Shown here: positions 48,531 through 58,066 of the stretch, piece by piece
Layout: the number at the start of each line of letters is the position of its first letter
How positions within the stretch are numbered: position 1 is the stretch's first letter
From: Pseudoalteromonas piscicida
GTDB taxonomy: Bacteria > Pseudomonadota > Gammaproteobacteria > Enterobacterales > Alteromonadaceae
DNA length: 64,000 bases
Assembly: GCF_002744175.1 (NCBI RefSeq)
Contig: NZ_NKHF01000027.1
Span: 1 to 64,000 of the forward strand
Reading direction: 5' to 3'
Translations under genes and position numbers: made by a program
Notes under the pieces: generated by a model
What the model was told of the DNA's origin: nothing
The model's input: only the letters and a program-made list of their open reading frames with translations
The model's database searches: none

Positions 48531-49352
48531 GTGATCAACCAAGAAATAGAGCAAATTGAACATTACTATAATCTTATCCGTGAGTACCTTGTCACTTATA
48601 GCTTTCAGCTACTCGCTGCAATTATCATTTTTCTGCTTGGTCTTTGGCTCTCGAAAAAGCTCTCTAAAGCCACTGAGAATTTAATGCTGAAACACAGTAT
48701 TGACCCCGCTTTAACCAACTTTGTTGGCAATGTGATCAAGGTATTAATCATCGCCATGTTCGTGATCATTGCACTTGGTAAAGTTGGGATCAGCATCACT
48801 CCATTTGTCGCAGCAATTGGCGCGGCTTCTTTGGGAGCCGGCCTTGCCTTACAGGGGATGTTGGCCAACTATGGCGCAGGACTTGCTATTATTGCCACTC
48901 GCCCCTTCGTAATAGGTGACACCATCAGTATTAAAGGCGTGAATGGACAAGTTAAAATGATAGAGCTTGGACATACCACACTGATAAATGAAGACAAGGT
49001 AGAGATCACTATCCCAAACAAACATATTGTAGGCGAAATACTCCATAACTCATTTGCAAATTCATTAGTCAAAGGAGAAATAGGTATTGCCTACGATGCA
49101 GATTATGAGCGCGCACTCACGCTGATCACAACGGTACTCACCGAAAACCAAAAAGTAAGCCAATCACCAAAACCACAGGTTGGTATCGAAGCCTTCGCCG
49201 ACAGTGCCGTAGTACTAAGCTACCGCTATTGGGTGCCCACAACCGCACTGATTGAAACTAAGTTAGAGGTCAATAAGGCTGTGTTTGCTGCCATTCAAAG
49301 TGCGGAAATAGAAATCCCATTCCCGCAGCGAGTAGTCAAGATCCTTCAGTAG
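48531..49352 (+). CDS. MscS-type mechanosensitive channel
   Basis: Small-conductance mechanosensitive channel that relieves turgor on hypo-osmotic shock. I choose the GTG at 48531 (VINQEIEQIEHYYN..., 273 residues), with AGGA eight bases upstream. The longer frame back to 48471 would overlap lrgB. Three membrane helices lie at about 25-120. The pore helix is rich in Gly and Ala (GAASLGAGLALQGMLANYGAG), followed by the beta domain and an EIPFPQR end. It lies 14 bases after lrgB and may be co-expressed. Confidence 0.9.
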   Translation: MINQEIEQIEHYYNLIREYLVTYSFQLLAAIIIFLLGLWLSKKLSKATENLMLKHSIDPALTNFVGNVIKVLIIAMFVIIALGKVGISITPFVAAIGAASLGAGLALQGMLANYGAGLAIIATRPFVIGDTISIKGVNGQVKMIELGHTTLINEDKVEITIPNKHIVGEILHNSFANSLVKGEIGIAYDADYERALTLITTVLTENQKVSQSPKPQVGIEAFADSAVVLSYRYWVPTTALIETKLEVNKAVFAAIQSAEIEIPFPQRVVKILQ

Positions 49353-50235
49353 GTTTTTCCACGGAAAAACCACTGCGTAAATGGAGATCTCGTTGTGGAA
49401 ACGGGATCTCAATTTGATACTTACGAAAGGCATCATCAATGGCCCATAAGTAGTCAGAGATCAGTGCCGTGGGACGTTTAACCTGTTCAGGCTGCACCCA
49501 AACGCCTAGTGTAAAGTTCAAACTACTATCACCAAATCCCGTCATCCACACCGTAGCCTCTCGCCCTGGCGTGCTTAAGGTATATTGTACATAGTGAGCA
49601 GCTTCTAGTGCCGCGCGTTTTACCTTCTCTTTATCACTGCCATAAGCGACCGAGAAAGGAATACGAAAGCGACGATATTTATCCGACATCGTCCAGTTAG
49701 TGATAGTATTTGACACCATTTCAGAGTTTGGGATCAACAAATCTACGTTGTCGTTGGTACGGATCCAAGTCGAGCGCATGTGGATTGCGATAACTTCGCC
49801 AACCACACCATTGGTTAATTCAACAAAGTCTCCCACCTTGACTGTTTTTTCTAACAATAAAACGAGGCCAGAAACAAAGTTATTTACCAGACCTTGTAAG
49901 CCAAGACCAATACCGACACCCAAGGCACTTGCAACCAATGCTAGCTCTGTAATTTCTATGCCCAATGCTGTGAGTGCAATAATAAAGCCGATAAAGAGCA
50001 CGATGTAATGGATGATCCGCCCAATCACGTATGCTGAGGTGTGCTGAATAACTCCTTGCCTTGAAGCAATACGATTAAAGGCAAGCCGCAACAGCTTAGA
50101 AATAATTAAGGTTGCAATAATGACGGCAATAAAGGAAAGCGCCTCGCCCACTTCCAGTGAAAATTTGCCAAATGAAAACAGCTTTTGGTCAAGCCATGGA
50201 ATGTCTACGTCGATATCTATTGGTGCTTTAATCAT
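49336..50235 (-). CDS. MscS-family mechanosensitive channel, second copy
   Basis: A 299-residue MscS-family protein with membrane helices at about 30-50, 70-92 and 95-130. The pore helix contains ALGVGIGLGLQGLVNNFVSG, a variant of the MscS pore, and the cytoplasmic beta and alpha-beta domains end EIPFPQRDLHLRSGF. It converges on the first MscS gene with the 3' ends overlapping by 17 bases. The two differ enough (pore helix, loop lengths) to be ancient paralogues, not a recent duplication. An acidic N-terminus (APIDIDVDIPW) may be periplasmic. Confidence 0.88.
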   Translation of the reverse strand: MIKAPIDIDVDIPWLDQKLFSFGKFSLEVGEALSFIAVIIATLIISKLLRLAFNRIASRQGVIQHTSAYVIGRIIHYIVLFIGFIIALTALGIEITELALVASALGVGIGLGLQGLVNNFVSGLVLLLEKTVKVGDFVELTNGVVGEVIAIHMRSTWIRTNDNVDLLIPNSEMVSNTITNWTMSDKYRRFRIPFSVAYGSDKEKVKRAALEAAHYVQYTLSTPGREATVWMTGFGDSSLNFTLGVWVQPEQVKRPTALISDYLWAIDDAFRKYQIEIPFPQRDLHLRSGFSVEKPTEGS

Positions 50236-50394
50236 GATGTTATTTATTTTTCTCTCACTAGCATTAAGTGTGTCTGTCGTTTTCGTACATTACAAGTTTT
50301 CTTATACCTATTTGCTTAACTAAGCAGGCTATTTTGAGGCGAGAAAAGCCCATTTACTTAATCCAGTTGGTATTAGGTCTGAATTAAGGACAAT

Positions 50395-50429
50395 AAAAAA
50401 GCCCTCACAGTGTCGTGAAGGCTTTTTTA
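50395..50429 (-). terminator. Intrinsic terminator after cysS
   Basis: AAAAAAGCC, then TCAC, pair with GTGA and GGCTTTTTT, giving a stem with A- and T-runs on either side. It ends cysS on the minus strand. The 216 bases between here and the MscS gene hold no gene. Confidence 0.85.
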
Positions 50430-50451
50430 TTTCGCATATACGCTATCTTTA

Positions 50452-51831
50452 TTAAGCTTTGCGCCACGTCGTTTTACCAGCGCTATCTTCTAACACAACG
50501 CCTAACGCGGTTAACGCGTCTCTTGCTTCATCCGCAGCAGCCCAATCTTTATTTTCGCGGGCGGTGCGGCGCTTTTCGATCAACGCTTCGATTTGTGCTA
50601 CTTCATCGTCGTCTTGCTCACCTTGTAAGAAAGATTCAGGGTCTTGCTGTGCAATACCTAGTACCTCAGCCAATTTCACAAGAATAAAGGCATGCTCACC
50701 AGCGGCTTGCGCATCACTGTCTTTTAAACGGTTTACTTCTTTTGACAATTCAAAGATCACAGGTAGTGCTTCTGGCGTGTTGAAGTCGTCATTCATTGCT
50801 GCCTCAAAACGTTCAACGTAAGCGTTACCTTTCAGCTCCACTGCCACCAACTCAACACCACGTAGCGCAGTATATATACGCTCAAGAGACGAGCGCGCTT
50901 GCTCTAAGTTCTCTTGAGAGTAGTTTAGCTGGCTACGATAATGACCATTGATTAAGAAATAGCGCACCGTTTCTCTGTCAAACGCTTTTAACACTTCACG
51001 TACAGTAAAGAAGTTGCCAAGCGACTTAGACATCTTCTCTTTATTTACTTGTACCATGCCAGTGTGGATCCACGTATTTACGTAGCGGCCATTGTTTGCG
51101 CAGCACGACTGTGCGATCTCATTCTCATGGTGTGGGAACTGTAGATCTGAGCCACCACCATGAATATCAAAGAATTCACCCAAGTGTTTTGAGCTCATTG
51201 CACTACATTCGATGTGCCACCCCGGACGCCCTTCGCCCCACGGAGATTGCCATGCAGGCTCACCGGCTTTGGCTTTTTTCCACAGTACAAAGTCAAGTGG
51301 GTCGTCTTTACCTTCAGCAACTTCAACGCGAGCCCCAGCTTGTAGCATCTCCAAGTCTTGCTGGGATAGCTGACCGTATTGTTCAAAAGTTGAGACGTCA
51401 AACAGCACATCTCCATTTTGCGCAACGTAAGCATGGCCTTTTTCAATAAGACGAGCGATCATCTCGATGATTTCATCCATATGACCTGTTACCGTCGGCT
51501 CAATATCCGCAGGCAGCATGTTTAAGGCCGTAAAGTCTTCGTGCATCGCTTTGGTCATACGTAACGTTAGGTCATTAATTGACTCGTTGTTTTCAGCTGC
51601 GCGCTTAATAATTTTGTCATCAACGTCGGTAATGTTACGTACATAGGTCACGTCGTAACCTAAATAACGTAAGTAACGATTCATTACGTCAAATGAAACA
51701 TAAGTACGTGCGTGCCCTACATGACAGAAATCATAGATGGTGATACCACACACGTACATATCAACCTTGCCTTCTTTGAGCGGTTTAAAAGGGGCTTTTT
51801 GGCGAGTGAGTGTGTTGAAAATCTGCAACAT
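50452..51831 (-). CDS. cysS: Cysteinyl-tRNA synthetase
   Basis: Charges tRNA-Cys. The 459-residue class I synthetase has zinc-ligand C28 in YVCGITIYD, the HIGH-type motif HVGH (37-40), [32 protein letters not shown] with zinc ligands, and [12 protein letters not shown]. It is divergent from ppiB, as in E. coli. Confidence 0.98.
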   Translation of the reverse strand: MLQIFNTLTRQKAPFKPLKEGKVDMYVCGITIYDFCHVGHARTYVSFDVMNRYLRYLGYDVTYVRNITDVDDKIIKRAAENNESINDLTLRMTKAMHEDFTALNMLPADIEPTVTGHMDEIIEMIARLIEKGHAYVAQNGDVLFDVSTFEQYGQLSQQDLEMLQAGARVEVAEGKDDPLDFVLWKKAKAGEPAWQSPWGEGRPGWHIECSAMSSKHLGEFFDIHGGGSDLQFPHHENEIAQSCCANNGRYVNTWIHTGMVQVNKEKMSKSLGNFFTVREVLKAFDRETVRYFLINGHYRSQLNYSQENLEQARSSLERIYTALRGVELVAVELKGNAYVERFEAAMNDDFNTPEALPVIFELSKEVNRLKDSDAQAAGEHAFILVKLAEVLGIAQQDPESFLQGEQDDDEVAQIEALIEKRRTARENKDWAAADEARDALTALGVVLEDSAGKTTWRKA

Positions 51832-52028
51832 GTAGTTTTCTTCCTAAGTACGTTCATTTTTTAACAAAAGAGTTTTTAATCATACCACCTGCATAGCAAC
51901 GCCTCTAGATTTTAATGGCGTTTTCAGGCAGTTTTTTGATTTTTACGCTGATTTTTACGGAATGCTTTTTCACAAAAGCCCAGTTGATATAAAATAGGGT
52001 TTTATCATTCAACACGATGGACACTAAC

Positions 52029-52523
52029 ATGGTTGTTTTAGAAACAAATCACGGCGAAATCCGCATTAACCTTTTCGCTGACAAAGCACCAGAAACGGTA
52101 GCGAACTTCCTAAACTACGTAAACAGCGAATTTTATAACGGTACTATTTTCCACCGTGTAATCGACGGTTTTATGGTTCAAGGTGGTGGATTTGCACCTG
52201 GTATGGAGCAAAAGCCAGTGGAAGCACCAATTAAAAATGAAGCTAACAACGGTGTTGCAAATAAAGTAGGCACGCTTGCGATGGCACGTACGCCAGATCC
52301 ACATTCTGCCACGGCACAGTTTTTTATTAATGTGAATGACAATGACTTTCTTAACTTCTCAAGCGAAACGTCGCAGGGTTGGGGTTACTGTGTATTTGGT
52401 GAAGTTGTTGAAGGCATGGACGTAGTAAACAAAATTAAAGGTGTTGCTACTGGCTCAGCTGGTTTCCACCAAGACGTACCACTTGAAGATGTGATCATCG
52501 AAAAAGCATACGTTGCTGAGTAA
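52029..52523 (+). CDS. ppiB: Peptidyl-prolyl cis-trans isomerase B (cyclophilin)
   Basis: Cytoplasmic cyclophilin. The start at 52029 ([16 protein letters not shown]) matches the E. coli PpiB N-terminus and gives 164 residues. An in-frame ATG at 52017 lacks a ribosome-binding site. [45 protein letters not shown] and [17 protein letters not shown] are the active-site and core motifs. It precedes lpxH, as in E. coli. Confidence 0.95.
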   Translation: MVVLETNHGEIRINLFADKAPETVANFLNYVNSEFYNGTIFHRVIDGFMVQGGGFAPGMEQKPVEAPIKNEANNGVANKVGTLAMARTPDPHSATAQFFINVNDNDFLNFSSETSQGWGYCVFGEVVEGMDVVNKIKGVATGSAGFHQDVPLEDVIIEKAYVAE

Positions 52524-52541
52524 TATCATCACTTTTTGTTC

Positions 52542-52565
52542 AAGGCCAGTATATGTGCTGGCCTT
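52542..52565 (+). terminator. Hairpin after ppiB
   Basis: AAGGCCAG (52542-52549) and CTGGCCTT (52558-52565) pair over eight bases. The A/T-rich sequence after it lacks a full T-run, so some readthrough into lpxH is possible. Confidence 0.6.
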
Positions 52566-52760
52566 ATATCATTTGACTTAATACCTACTCAATTTGAGAA
52601 GCTAAATCTGACGTTATCTGCATTAACAATTTTGCCTTGCCGACATAGGCTGCGGTATCTTGCTGTGAGCAGGATACGGAGGGTGGTTATCGTTAAGATT
52701 TTCCAGTCTCTGAATAGACAACTTAATTAAGCACATTGGTATTATCAGTTTTGAGGTCCC

Positions 52761-53486
52761 ATGGGTAAAACCTATTTTATCGCCGATTTACATTTAACCG
52801 AACACCGCGCAGATATCACCGAGGCGTTTTATGCGTTTCTCGACCACCATATGACAGCTGACGTAGACGCACTATACATTTTAGGTGATTTTTTTGAAGT
52901 GTGGATTGGAGACGATGAAAAAGACCCGTACGCCCTGCAAATAGCACAGAAGCTAAGCAGCTTGAGCTCGCTTGGTATTGACCTATTTTTTATTCACGGT
53001 AATCGTGACTTTTTGATCAAGCAAGATTTTGCCAATGCCTGTAATATGACCCTATTGCCAGAGCAAGCGGTCATTGACCTATATGGCACACCTACGGTTA
53101 TTTTGCACGGGGATGAAATGTGCACGCAGGATGAGGTGTATCAAAAATTTCGCAAGAAAAGTCGTGGCTGGTGGTGGCCGAGGTTAATGCTTGCAATGCC
53201 ACTTTGGTATCGTCGTCGTGTCGCCGCAAACGCTAGGCGAAAAAGCATTGAGAATCAAAAAGGCAAGCCGCCAGAAATACTCGATGTTACCGAAGAGGCC
53301 GTAGCGCAAATGTTTGCCAAACATGGCGTAGATAATATGATCCATGGTCACACCCACAGACCAAAGGTCCACACCTATGCTGATGGCAAAGTGCGCACCG
53401 TACTTGGCGACTGGTATTCTCAAAGCTCTTATATTGTTGTAGATGAAAGTGGCAAGCAGCAGCTCCTTTGCCACCCATTTGAATAA
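52761..53486 (+). CDS. lpxH: UDP-2,3-diacylglucosamine diphosphatase
   Basis: Hydrolyses UDP-2,3-diacylglucosamine to lipid X, the fourth lipid A step, at the inner-membrane surface. The 241-residue calcineurin-like phosphoesterase has metal motifs DLHL (D9, H11), LGDFFEVWIGDD (D43), HGNRDFLI, LHGDEMCTQD and HGHTHRPKVH. GAGG precedes the ATG. Its products feed lpxB, elsewhere in this window. Confidence 0.96.
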   Translation: MGKTYFIADLHLTEHRADITEAFYAFLDHHMTADVDALYILGDFFEVWIGDDEKDPYALQIAQKLSSLSSLGIDLFFIHGNRDFLIKQDFANACNMTLLPEQAVIDLYGTPTVILHGDEMCTQDEVYQKFRKKSRGWWWPRLMLAMPLWYRRRVAANARRKSIENQKGKPPEILDVTEEAVAQMFAKHGVDNMIHGHTHRPKVHTYADGKVRTVLGDWYSQSSYIVVDESGKQQLLCHPFE

Positions 53487-53499
53487 CTATAGTGCTTAA

Positions 53500-54282
53500 T
53501 TAAATAGGCGCACCTGAGTGAAACTTAAAATCAGGGTCCGCTGACGTAATTAGTTCATTTTCTACTTGCTGGAACAATTGAATACGCCCAGCTACATCAC
53601 AGCGCTTTGGATCGGTCGCATTTGCTACTTGATGGGCCAAATCAATATAATCTTGATAATGCCTGGCCTCTGAGCGCAATAGCGACACATAAAACTTAGC
53701 TATTTCTTGGTCTAGGTGTGGCGCAAGTTTGGCGAAACGCTCACATGAACGAGCTTCAATATAGGCGCCGATAATTAATTTGTCGACCAATGCCGCAGGC
53801 TCATAAGTGCGAATATGCTTGATCATTCCAGAAGCATAGCGCGATGCTTGTACATATTCGACCGGGATCCCCCGTGCTCTAATGATCTCTAATACTTGCT
53901 CAAAGTGGTGTAGCTCTTCTTTGATAAGCCTCACCATTTTGCTGAGAATATCCTGATTATAGGCATATTCCCGCCTTGCTGTTAGTTCACCGATCAGTTC
54001 ATTTTTGCTACCTGAAAACTCCCCGTCGCCAATACTGCGATAAATAAAGTCTTCATAAGGCTGTAACCAACTTAACAGGGTTTTTGCAGACCCATCATCT
54101 ATTGCATATTTACGAATTAAAAAAGCCGCGCTTTGTGCTGCTTTTAATTCACAATGCATATGGTCGATAAGCAGCAAGGGTAAATGCTCGCTTTGCTTTG
54201 CTTTCTCAATCCAGCTTTGCGGGGTTTCACAGCCCAAAAACTGATTAATAGGCGTAAGTAAATCTGTGTACTTTTCTAACAT
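53500..54282 (-). CDS. miaE: tRNA-(ms2io6A37) hydroxylase MiaE
   Basis: Di-iron monooxygenase that hydroxylates the isopentenyl group of ms2i6A37 in tRNA, after MiaA and MiaB have acted. The 260-residue helical protein has carboxylate/histidine ligand motifs KEELHHFEQVLEI, IEARSCERFAKL and RSEARHYQDYI, plus HMHCELKAAQSAAFL. It is convergent with lpxH, with 13 bases between stops. The ygfZ gene here also supports MiaB in E. coli, a functional link but not an operon. Confidence 0.93.
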   Translation of the reverse strand: MLEKYTDLLTPINQFLGCETPQSWIEKAKQSEHLPLLLIDHMHCELKAAQSAAFLIRKYAIDDGSAKTLLSWLQPYEDFIYRSIGDGEFSGSKNELIGELTARREYAYNQDILSKMVRLIKEELHHFEQVLEIIRARGIPVEYVQASRYASGMIKHIRTYEPAALVDKLIIGAYIEARSCERFAKLAPHLDQEIAKFYVSLLRSEARHYQDYIDLAHQVANATDPKRCDVAGRIQLFQQVENELITSADPDFKFHSGAPI

Positions 54283-54491
54283 AACAACAAAAGACTAATG
54301 TGTTTGCGCCATTTTACCACAACTTATCGCTGCAAGGTCTACCATGGGGCCATTCGGCTATAAGTTTTAGATCATTCTGAAAATAGTAATATTGCTATTC
54401 AACTACATTTTCTTGACAAAAATTAACTCATCTCTCATAACTTAATTGAATTGTACAAAAATAGTACAAACCTATATTTGAGGGGCTAACT

Positions 54492-55091
54492 ATGATCTTT
54501 AATCATCTCTGGGGCTTATACGCCCACCCACAAGAAGAGTGGCAAACTATTGATAACCGTCACGAGAGTATGTTTTACAGTTTGTCACATATCGCACTAA
54601 TTGCGCTTATTCCCAGTATTATGGGCTACTATTCTTCCGTTTACTTAGGCTGGAGTGTAGGCACCGGAGACGCTGTCTATCTAACTCATGAGTCGGCACT
54701 CTTGATTGGCGTTGCTATGTATTGTGCGCTCATCGCTGGTGTGTTTATTTTGGCATATCTGGCGCATTGGATGGCAATAACCTTTGGCTCTACGCCAACT
54801 TACACTCAAACGCTTGAACTTTCTGCCTATACCGCAACGCCGATGTTTATGTCTGCTTTTGCAGCGTTTTATCCTGAACTTTGGTTTGTGGTTTCAGTTG
54901 GCATGGTAGCACTTGCTTATTCGGTTTACCTGCTGTACACCGGTGTGCCCATTTTGATGCATATACCAGAAGAGCGTGGTTTTATTTATGCAAGCTCAGT
55001 GGTTACTTGTGGTCTTGTGTTGCTGGTTATTATCCTTGCCGCTACCGCGATTTTGTGGACAAATGGCATCATTAGCCCAACTTTCACTTAA
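54492..55091 (+). CDS. YIP1 family membrane protein
   Basis: A 199-residue inner-membrane protein with about five hydrophobic helices (36-55, 72-95, 105-125, 128-148, 165-190). The N-terminus (MIFNHLWGLYAHPQEEWQTI) and the central YTQTLELSAYTATPMFMS segment match the YIP1 domain seen in many proteobacterial proteins of unknown role. GAGGGG precedes the ATG. It is transcribed alone and ended by a good terminator. Confidence 0.85.
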   Translation: MIFNHLWGLYAHPQEEWQTIDNRHESMFYSLSHIALIALIPSIMGYYSSVYLGWSVGTGDAVYLTHESALLIGVAMYCALIAGVFILAYLAHWMAITFGSTPTYTQTLELSAYTATPMFMSAFAAFYPELWFVVSVGMVALAYSVYLLYTGVPILMHIPEERGFIYASSVVTCGLVLLVIILAATAILWTNGIISPTFT

Positions 55092-55176
55092 TAACCAGCT
55101 TCTGGTTAATGATATTACGCGCTTGAGCTTAGGTATTTTAGTGAATTAAATAATGTTAATTTTCCATCTCACGCAA

Positions 55177-55205
55177 AACGGTGCTCAGATAGCACCGTTT
55201 TTTAC
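55177..55205 (+). terminator. Intrinsic terminator after the YIP1 gene
   Basis: AACGGTGCT (55177-55185) and AGCACCGTT (55191-55199) pair perfectly with a five-base loop, followed by a T-run. Confidence 0.85.
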
Positions 55206-55236
55206 AAGACCATTCGCTATATCGCTCCTGCTGAAC

Positions 55237-55273
55237 AAAAAAGGCGCAGTACCTAAGCGGAACTACGCCTTTT
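55237..55273 (-). terminator. Intrinsic terminator overlapping the phhB stop
   Basis: AAGGCGCAGT (55241-55250) and ACTACGCCTT (55262-55271) form an imperfect stem. On the minus strand six T residues follow. The phhB stop codon lies within the hairpin. Confidence 0.75.
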
Positions 55274-55634
55274 CTACCAACTGGCTACGATTATAGCGCT
55301 TCGAATACTTCATCTGTTTAGCTGCGCAGATAAAATCGTTCTTGTGCAGACCTTTAATTGAATGGCTCCACCAAGTCACGGTCACTTTACCCCACTCGGT
55401 AAGTAGGCCTGGATGATGGCCTTCTTCTTCAGCCATATCGCCCACTTTGTTAGTGAAGGCTAATGCTTGTTTAAAGTTTTTGAACTTATAAACACGCTCA
55501 AGCTGCATAATACCATCACGTACTTCAGGTACCCAATCAGGGATCTGTTTGATTAGAACCGCTAGTTCTTCATCTGATACTTTAGGCGCATCCGCACGAC
55601 ACGCTTCACATTTTTGTGCACTTAAATCAGACAT
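55263..55634 (-). CDS. phhB: Pterin-4a-carbinolamine dehydratase
   Basis: Regenerates the pterin cofactor for phenylalanine hydroxylase by dehydrating 4a-hydroxytetrahydropterin. The 123-residue protein has the active-site stretch [20 protein letters not shown] with its histidine pair, then [12 protein letters not shown]. An N-terminal CEAC motif is common in the proteobacterial PhhB form. It lies 10 bases after phhA in one operon. Confidence 0.95.
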   Translation of the reverse strand: MSDLSAQKCEACRADAPKVSDEELAVLIKQIPDWVPEVRDGIMQLERVYKFKNFKQALAFTNKVGDMAEEEGHHPGLLTEWGKVTVTWWSHSIKGLHKNDFICAAKQMKYSKRYNRSQLVEKA

Positions 55635-55644
55635 TGATAATTCC

Positions 55645-56442
55645 TTAACTTGCTAGTTTTTGTTTTGGCGGAAACTTAGGTTCAAATAACCCTAGCTCTT
55701 TTGCTTCTTCAACCAATGACATGATATCCATTTTTGAGATCTCAAATAAGTCATTGATTGAGTTAATTGTATAGTAAATCGGTTGCATAATATCGATGCG
55801 ATAAGGTGTACGTAGCACGTCCAATACATTTAATGGATTAATTTCTGGCTTATCAGAATAAACGTACTGTGTCTCACCTGGACTAGATAAAACACCGCCA
55901 CCGTAAATACGCAGGCCTTGGTCAGTTTGCATTAAACCAAACTCAACCGTAAACCAGTATAAACGGGCAAGGTAAACACGATCTTTTTTCTCAGCCGCAT
56001 AACCTAGCTGACCATATTTGTGCGTAAACTCTGCAAATGCAGGGTTAGTCAGCATAGCGCAATGCCCGAAAATCTCATGGAAAATATCTGGCTCTTGCAA
56101 ATAGTCAAACTCTTCTCTTGAACGTATAAACGTTGCCACTGGGAATTGCTTGTTCGCTAACAACCGAAAGAATTCATCAAAATCTATCAGTGCAGGAACA
56201 GGCGCAACTTGCCAACCAGTCTCTTTCTCTAAAACTTCATTCAACTCGCTAAGTTGAGGAATGCGATCTTTGGGTAGATTAATTTTTTTAAGGCCAGCCA
56301 AATATTCGTCGCAGGCTTTACCTTCAATACACGCTAACTGTCGTTCAACCAACTCTGACCAAATTTGGTTCTCTTCATCTGTCCAAGCAATAAAGCCATT
56401 CTCGTCTGGCTGCTTAGATACATATTTACTTGCTTTAGCCAT
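55645..56442 (-). CDS. phhA: Phenylalanine 4-monooxygenase
   Basis: Hydroxylates phenylalanine to tyrosine with tetrahydropterin and oxygen, the entry to phenylalanine catabolism. The 265-residue protein is the bare catalytic domain, as in other bacterial enzymes. Iron ligands H122 and H127 ([11 protein letters not shown]) and E167 ([11 protein letters not shown]) are all present. The phhA-phhB pair is typical. No tyrosine-degradation genes (hpd, hmg) are in the window. Confidence 0.96.
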   Translation of the reverse strand: MAKASKYVSKQPDENGFIAWTDEENQIWSELVERQLACIEGKACDEYLAGLKKINLPKDRIPQLSELNEVLEKETGWQVAPVPALIDFDEFFRLLANKQFPVATFIRSREEFDYLQEPDIFHEIFGHCAMLTNPAFAEFTHKYGQLGYAAEKKDRVYLARLYWFTVEFGLMQTDQGLRIYGGGVLSSPGETQYVYSDKPEINPLNVLDVLRTPYRIDIMQPIYYTINSINDLFEISKMDIMSLVEEAKELGLFEPKFPPKQKLAS

Positions 56443-56605
56443 TTTACATTCTCACCTCATTCACTCCGATTTTTCGATCTGACAATTGTTATTGCTGTCC
56501 TGTTGATGGTTCGGAGTGCTTCAACTTGTGACTTTGATACTAAGTAAAAGTGAAGGAAAGTTTAATAGTGAGCACGTTTATCGCATTTCTCACAACACAC
56601 CATTT

Positions 56606-56623
56606 TGTAAAGATAAAAATACA
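56606..56623. promoter_or_regulatory. Possible TyrR/PhhR-type operator upstream of phhA
   Basis: TGTAAA-N6-AATACA (minus strand TGTATT-N6-TTTACA) approximates the TyrR box TGTAAA-N6-TTTACA, with one perfect half. It is 164 bases before phhA, where PhhR/TyrR control is known in other bacteria. The match is imperfect and the region is A/T-rich. Confidence 0.3.
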
Positions 56624-56652
56624 ACACTGTAAACTTAGGAAAACACACAAAT

Positions 56653-56676
56653 AAAAAAGGGCCCATCTGGGCCCTT
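56653..56676 (-). terminator. Intrinsic terminator after megL
   Basis: AAGGGCCCA and TGGGCCCTT form a near-perfect GC-rich stem with a tiny loop. On the minus strand six T residues follow. Confidence 0.9.
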
Positions 56677-56697
56677 GCCGTACATTAAAAATTACAC

Positions 56698-57876
56698 CTA
56701 TATTTTATCAAATGCTTGCTTGAGATCATCGATGATATCTTGGACGTCCTCCAACCCTACTGAGATCCGAATAAGGCCATCAGAAATACCAGCAGCTAGT
56801 CGCTCTTCTTGGGTATAAGGTGAGTGAGTCATTGATGCGGGGTGCTGAATAAGCGTTTCTGGGTCACCAAGGCTTACAGCTAAGGTACATAGTTCAGTGG
56901 CATTAATAAACTGCTCTCCTTGCTGCAAAGAACCTTTAATTTCAAAAGCAATGACGCCGCCTGCGCCTTTCATCTGTTCACCAAGAAATTGATAACCTGG
57001 ATGCGAAGGCAGGCCCGGATAATAAACAGTATTTACTTTTGGGTGCGACTCGAGAAACTCAGCCACGGTCTGAGCACTTTGGCAATGGCGCTGGACACGT
57101 AGCGCCAATGTTTTTAACCCGCGATTGATTAGCCACGCATCATGTGGGCTGATCGTTGCGCCAATGTCTTTTAATACGGTTAGCTTGATAAGCTCAATAT
57201 GTTCCTTTGAGCCGCACACTAGTCCAGCTACAACATCGCCATGCCCATTGAGGTACTTAGTGGCACTGTGGACAATAAGGTCAGCACCAAAATTGACTGG
57301 TTTTTGCAACAGCGGCGTCATAAAAGTATTGTCAACAACGAACAGAAGCTCATGCTGCTTTGAAACCTCACCCAACATTTTAAGATCTAATACTGTCATA
57401 TTGGGGTTGATCGGGGTTTCAGCAAACAACAGTTTTGTGTTTTCTTTTATGGCATCACGTAACGCCTGCTCATCGCTTAAATCAACGAAGGATACTTCGA
57501 TCCCAAACTTTGGCAGCATATGCGCAAAAAGTGCGAAGCTGCAGCCGTACAGTGCACTTGATGCAATCATATGATCGCCGTGCTGTAAAAAGCTCAGTAC
57601 CGAGGCCGAGACGGCCCCCATACCGGTAGCTGTCGCGGCTGCGTCTTCCATGCCCTCTAATCGCGCCACTTTTTCTTCAAGCTCTCTCGTTGTAGGGTTA
57701 CCAAGACGCGTATAGATATAACCGGGTTCTTCCCCCGCAAATCGAGCTGCACCTTGTGCCGCATCTTTAAAATGGAATGTCGACGTTTGATACAATGGCG
57801 CGGTTAATGCGCCATGCGGATCGTCAAAATGATTGGGTCCGTGAATACACTGACTGTCATCTCTTAATGTTTTCAT
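56698..57876 (-). CDS. megL: Methionine gamma-lyase (Cys/Met metabolism PLP enzyme)
   Basis: PLP enzyme expected to split L-methionine into methanethiol, ammonia and 2-oxobutyrate. The 392-residue protein has the fold-type I layout, with the PLP lysine K207 in VHSATKYLNGHGD. C112 in SALYGCSFALF occupies the position of Cys116 of Pseudomonas methionine gamma-lyase; related cystathionine synthases and lyases lack it, which favours the megL call. YTRLGNPTTRELEEKVARLE is the usual N-terminal signature. Standing alone with a strong terminator, it is probably catabolic. Methanethiol release would matter in marine sulfur cycling. Confidence 0.87.
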   Translation of the reverse strand: MKTLRDDSQCIHGPNHFDDPHGALTAPLYQTSTFHFKDAAQGAARFAGEEPGYIYTRLGNPTTRELEEKVARLEGMEDAAATATGMGAVSASVLSFLQHGDHMIASSALYGCSFALFAHMLPKFGIEVSFVDLSDEQALRDAIKENTKLLFAETPINPNMTVLDLKMLGEVSKQHELLFVVDNTFMTPLLQKPVNFGADLIVHSATKYLNGHGDVVAGLVCGSKEHIELIKLTVLKDIGATISPHDAWLINRGLKTLALRVQRHCQSAQTVAEFLESHPKVNTVYYPGLPSHPGYQFLGEQMKGAGGVIAFEIKGSLQQGEQFINATELCTLAVSLGDPETLIQHPASMTHSPYTQEERLAAGISDGLIRISVGLEDVQDIIDDLKQAFDKI

Positions 57877-58066
57877 ACTTGCCTGCTGATTTTATTATTG
57901 CTAATCAAATAAGTGCGTTAGCGAGCTGATTAGCGTCGTTTTTGTGTTGTAACCAATATGTAGGGCAGTTTAGAACAATAAACAAGCATGCCAGATGGGG
58001 AGACGGCTAGTTTACCTTGTATCACTAGCCGCTTTTACTTAATGGGGTGTATAAAATTGTTTCCGT

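Noticed and set aside
56443..56650. Small open frames upstream of phhA on the plus strand
   Set aside because: They lack ribosome-binding sites and overlap phhA in antisense; no protein family is recognisable.
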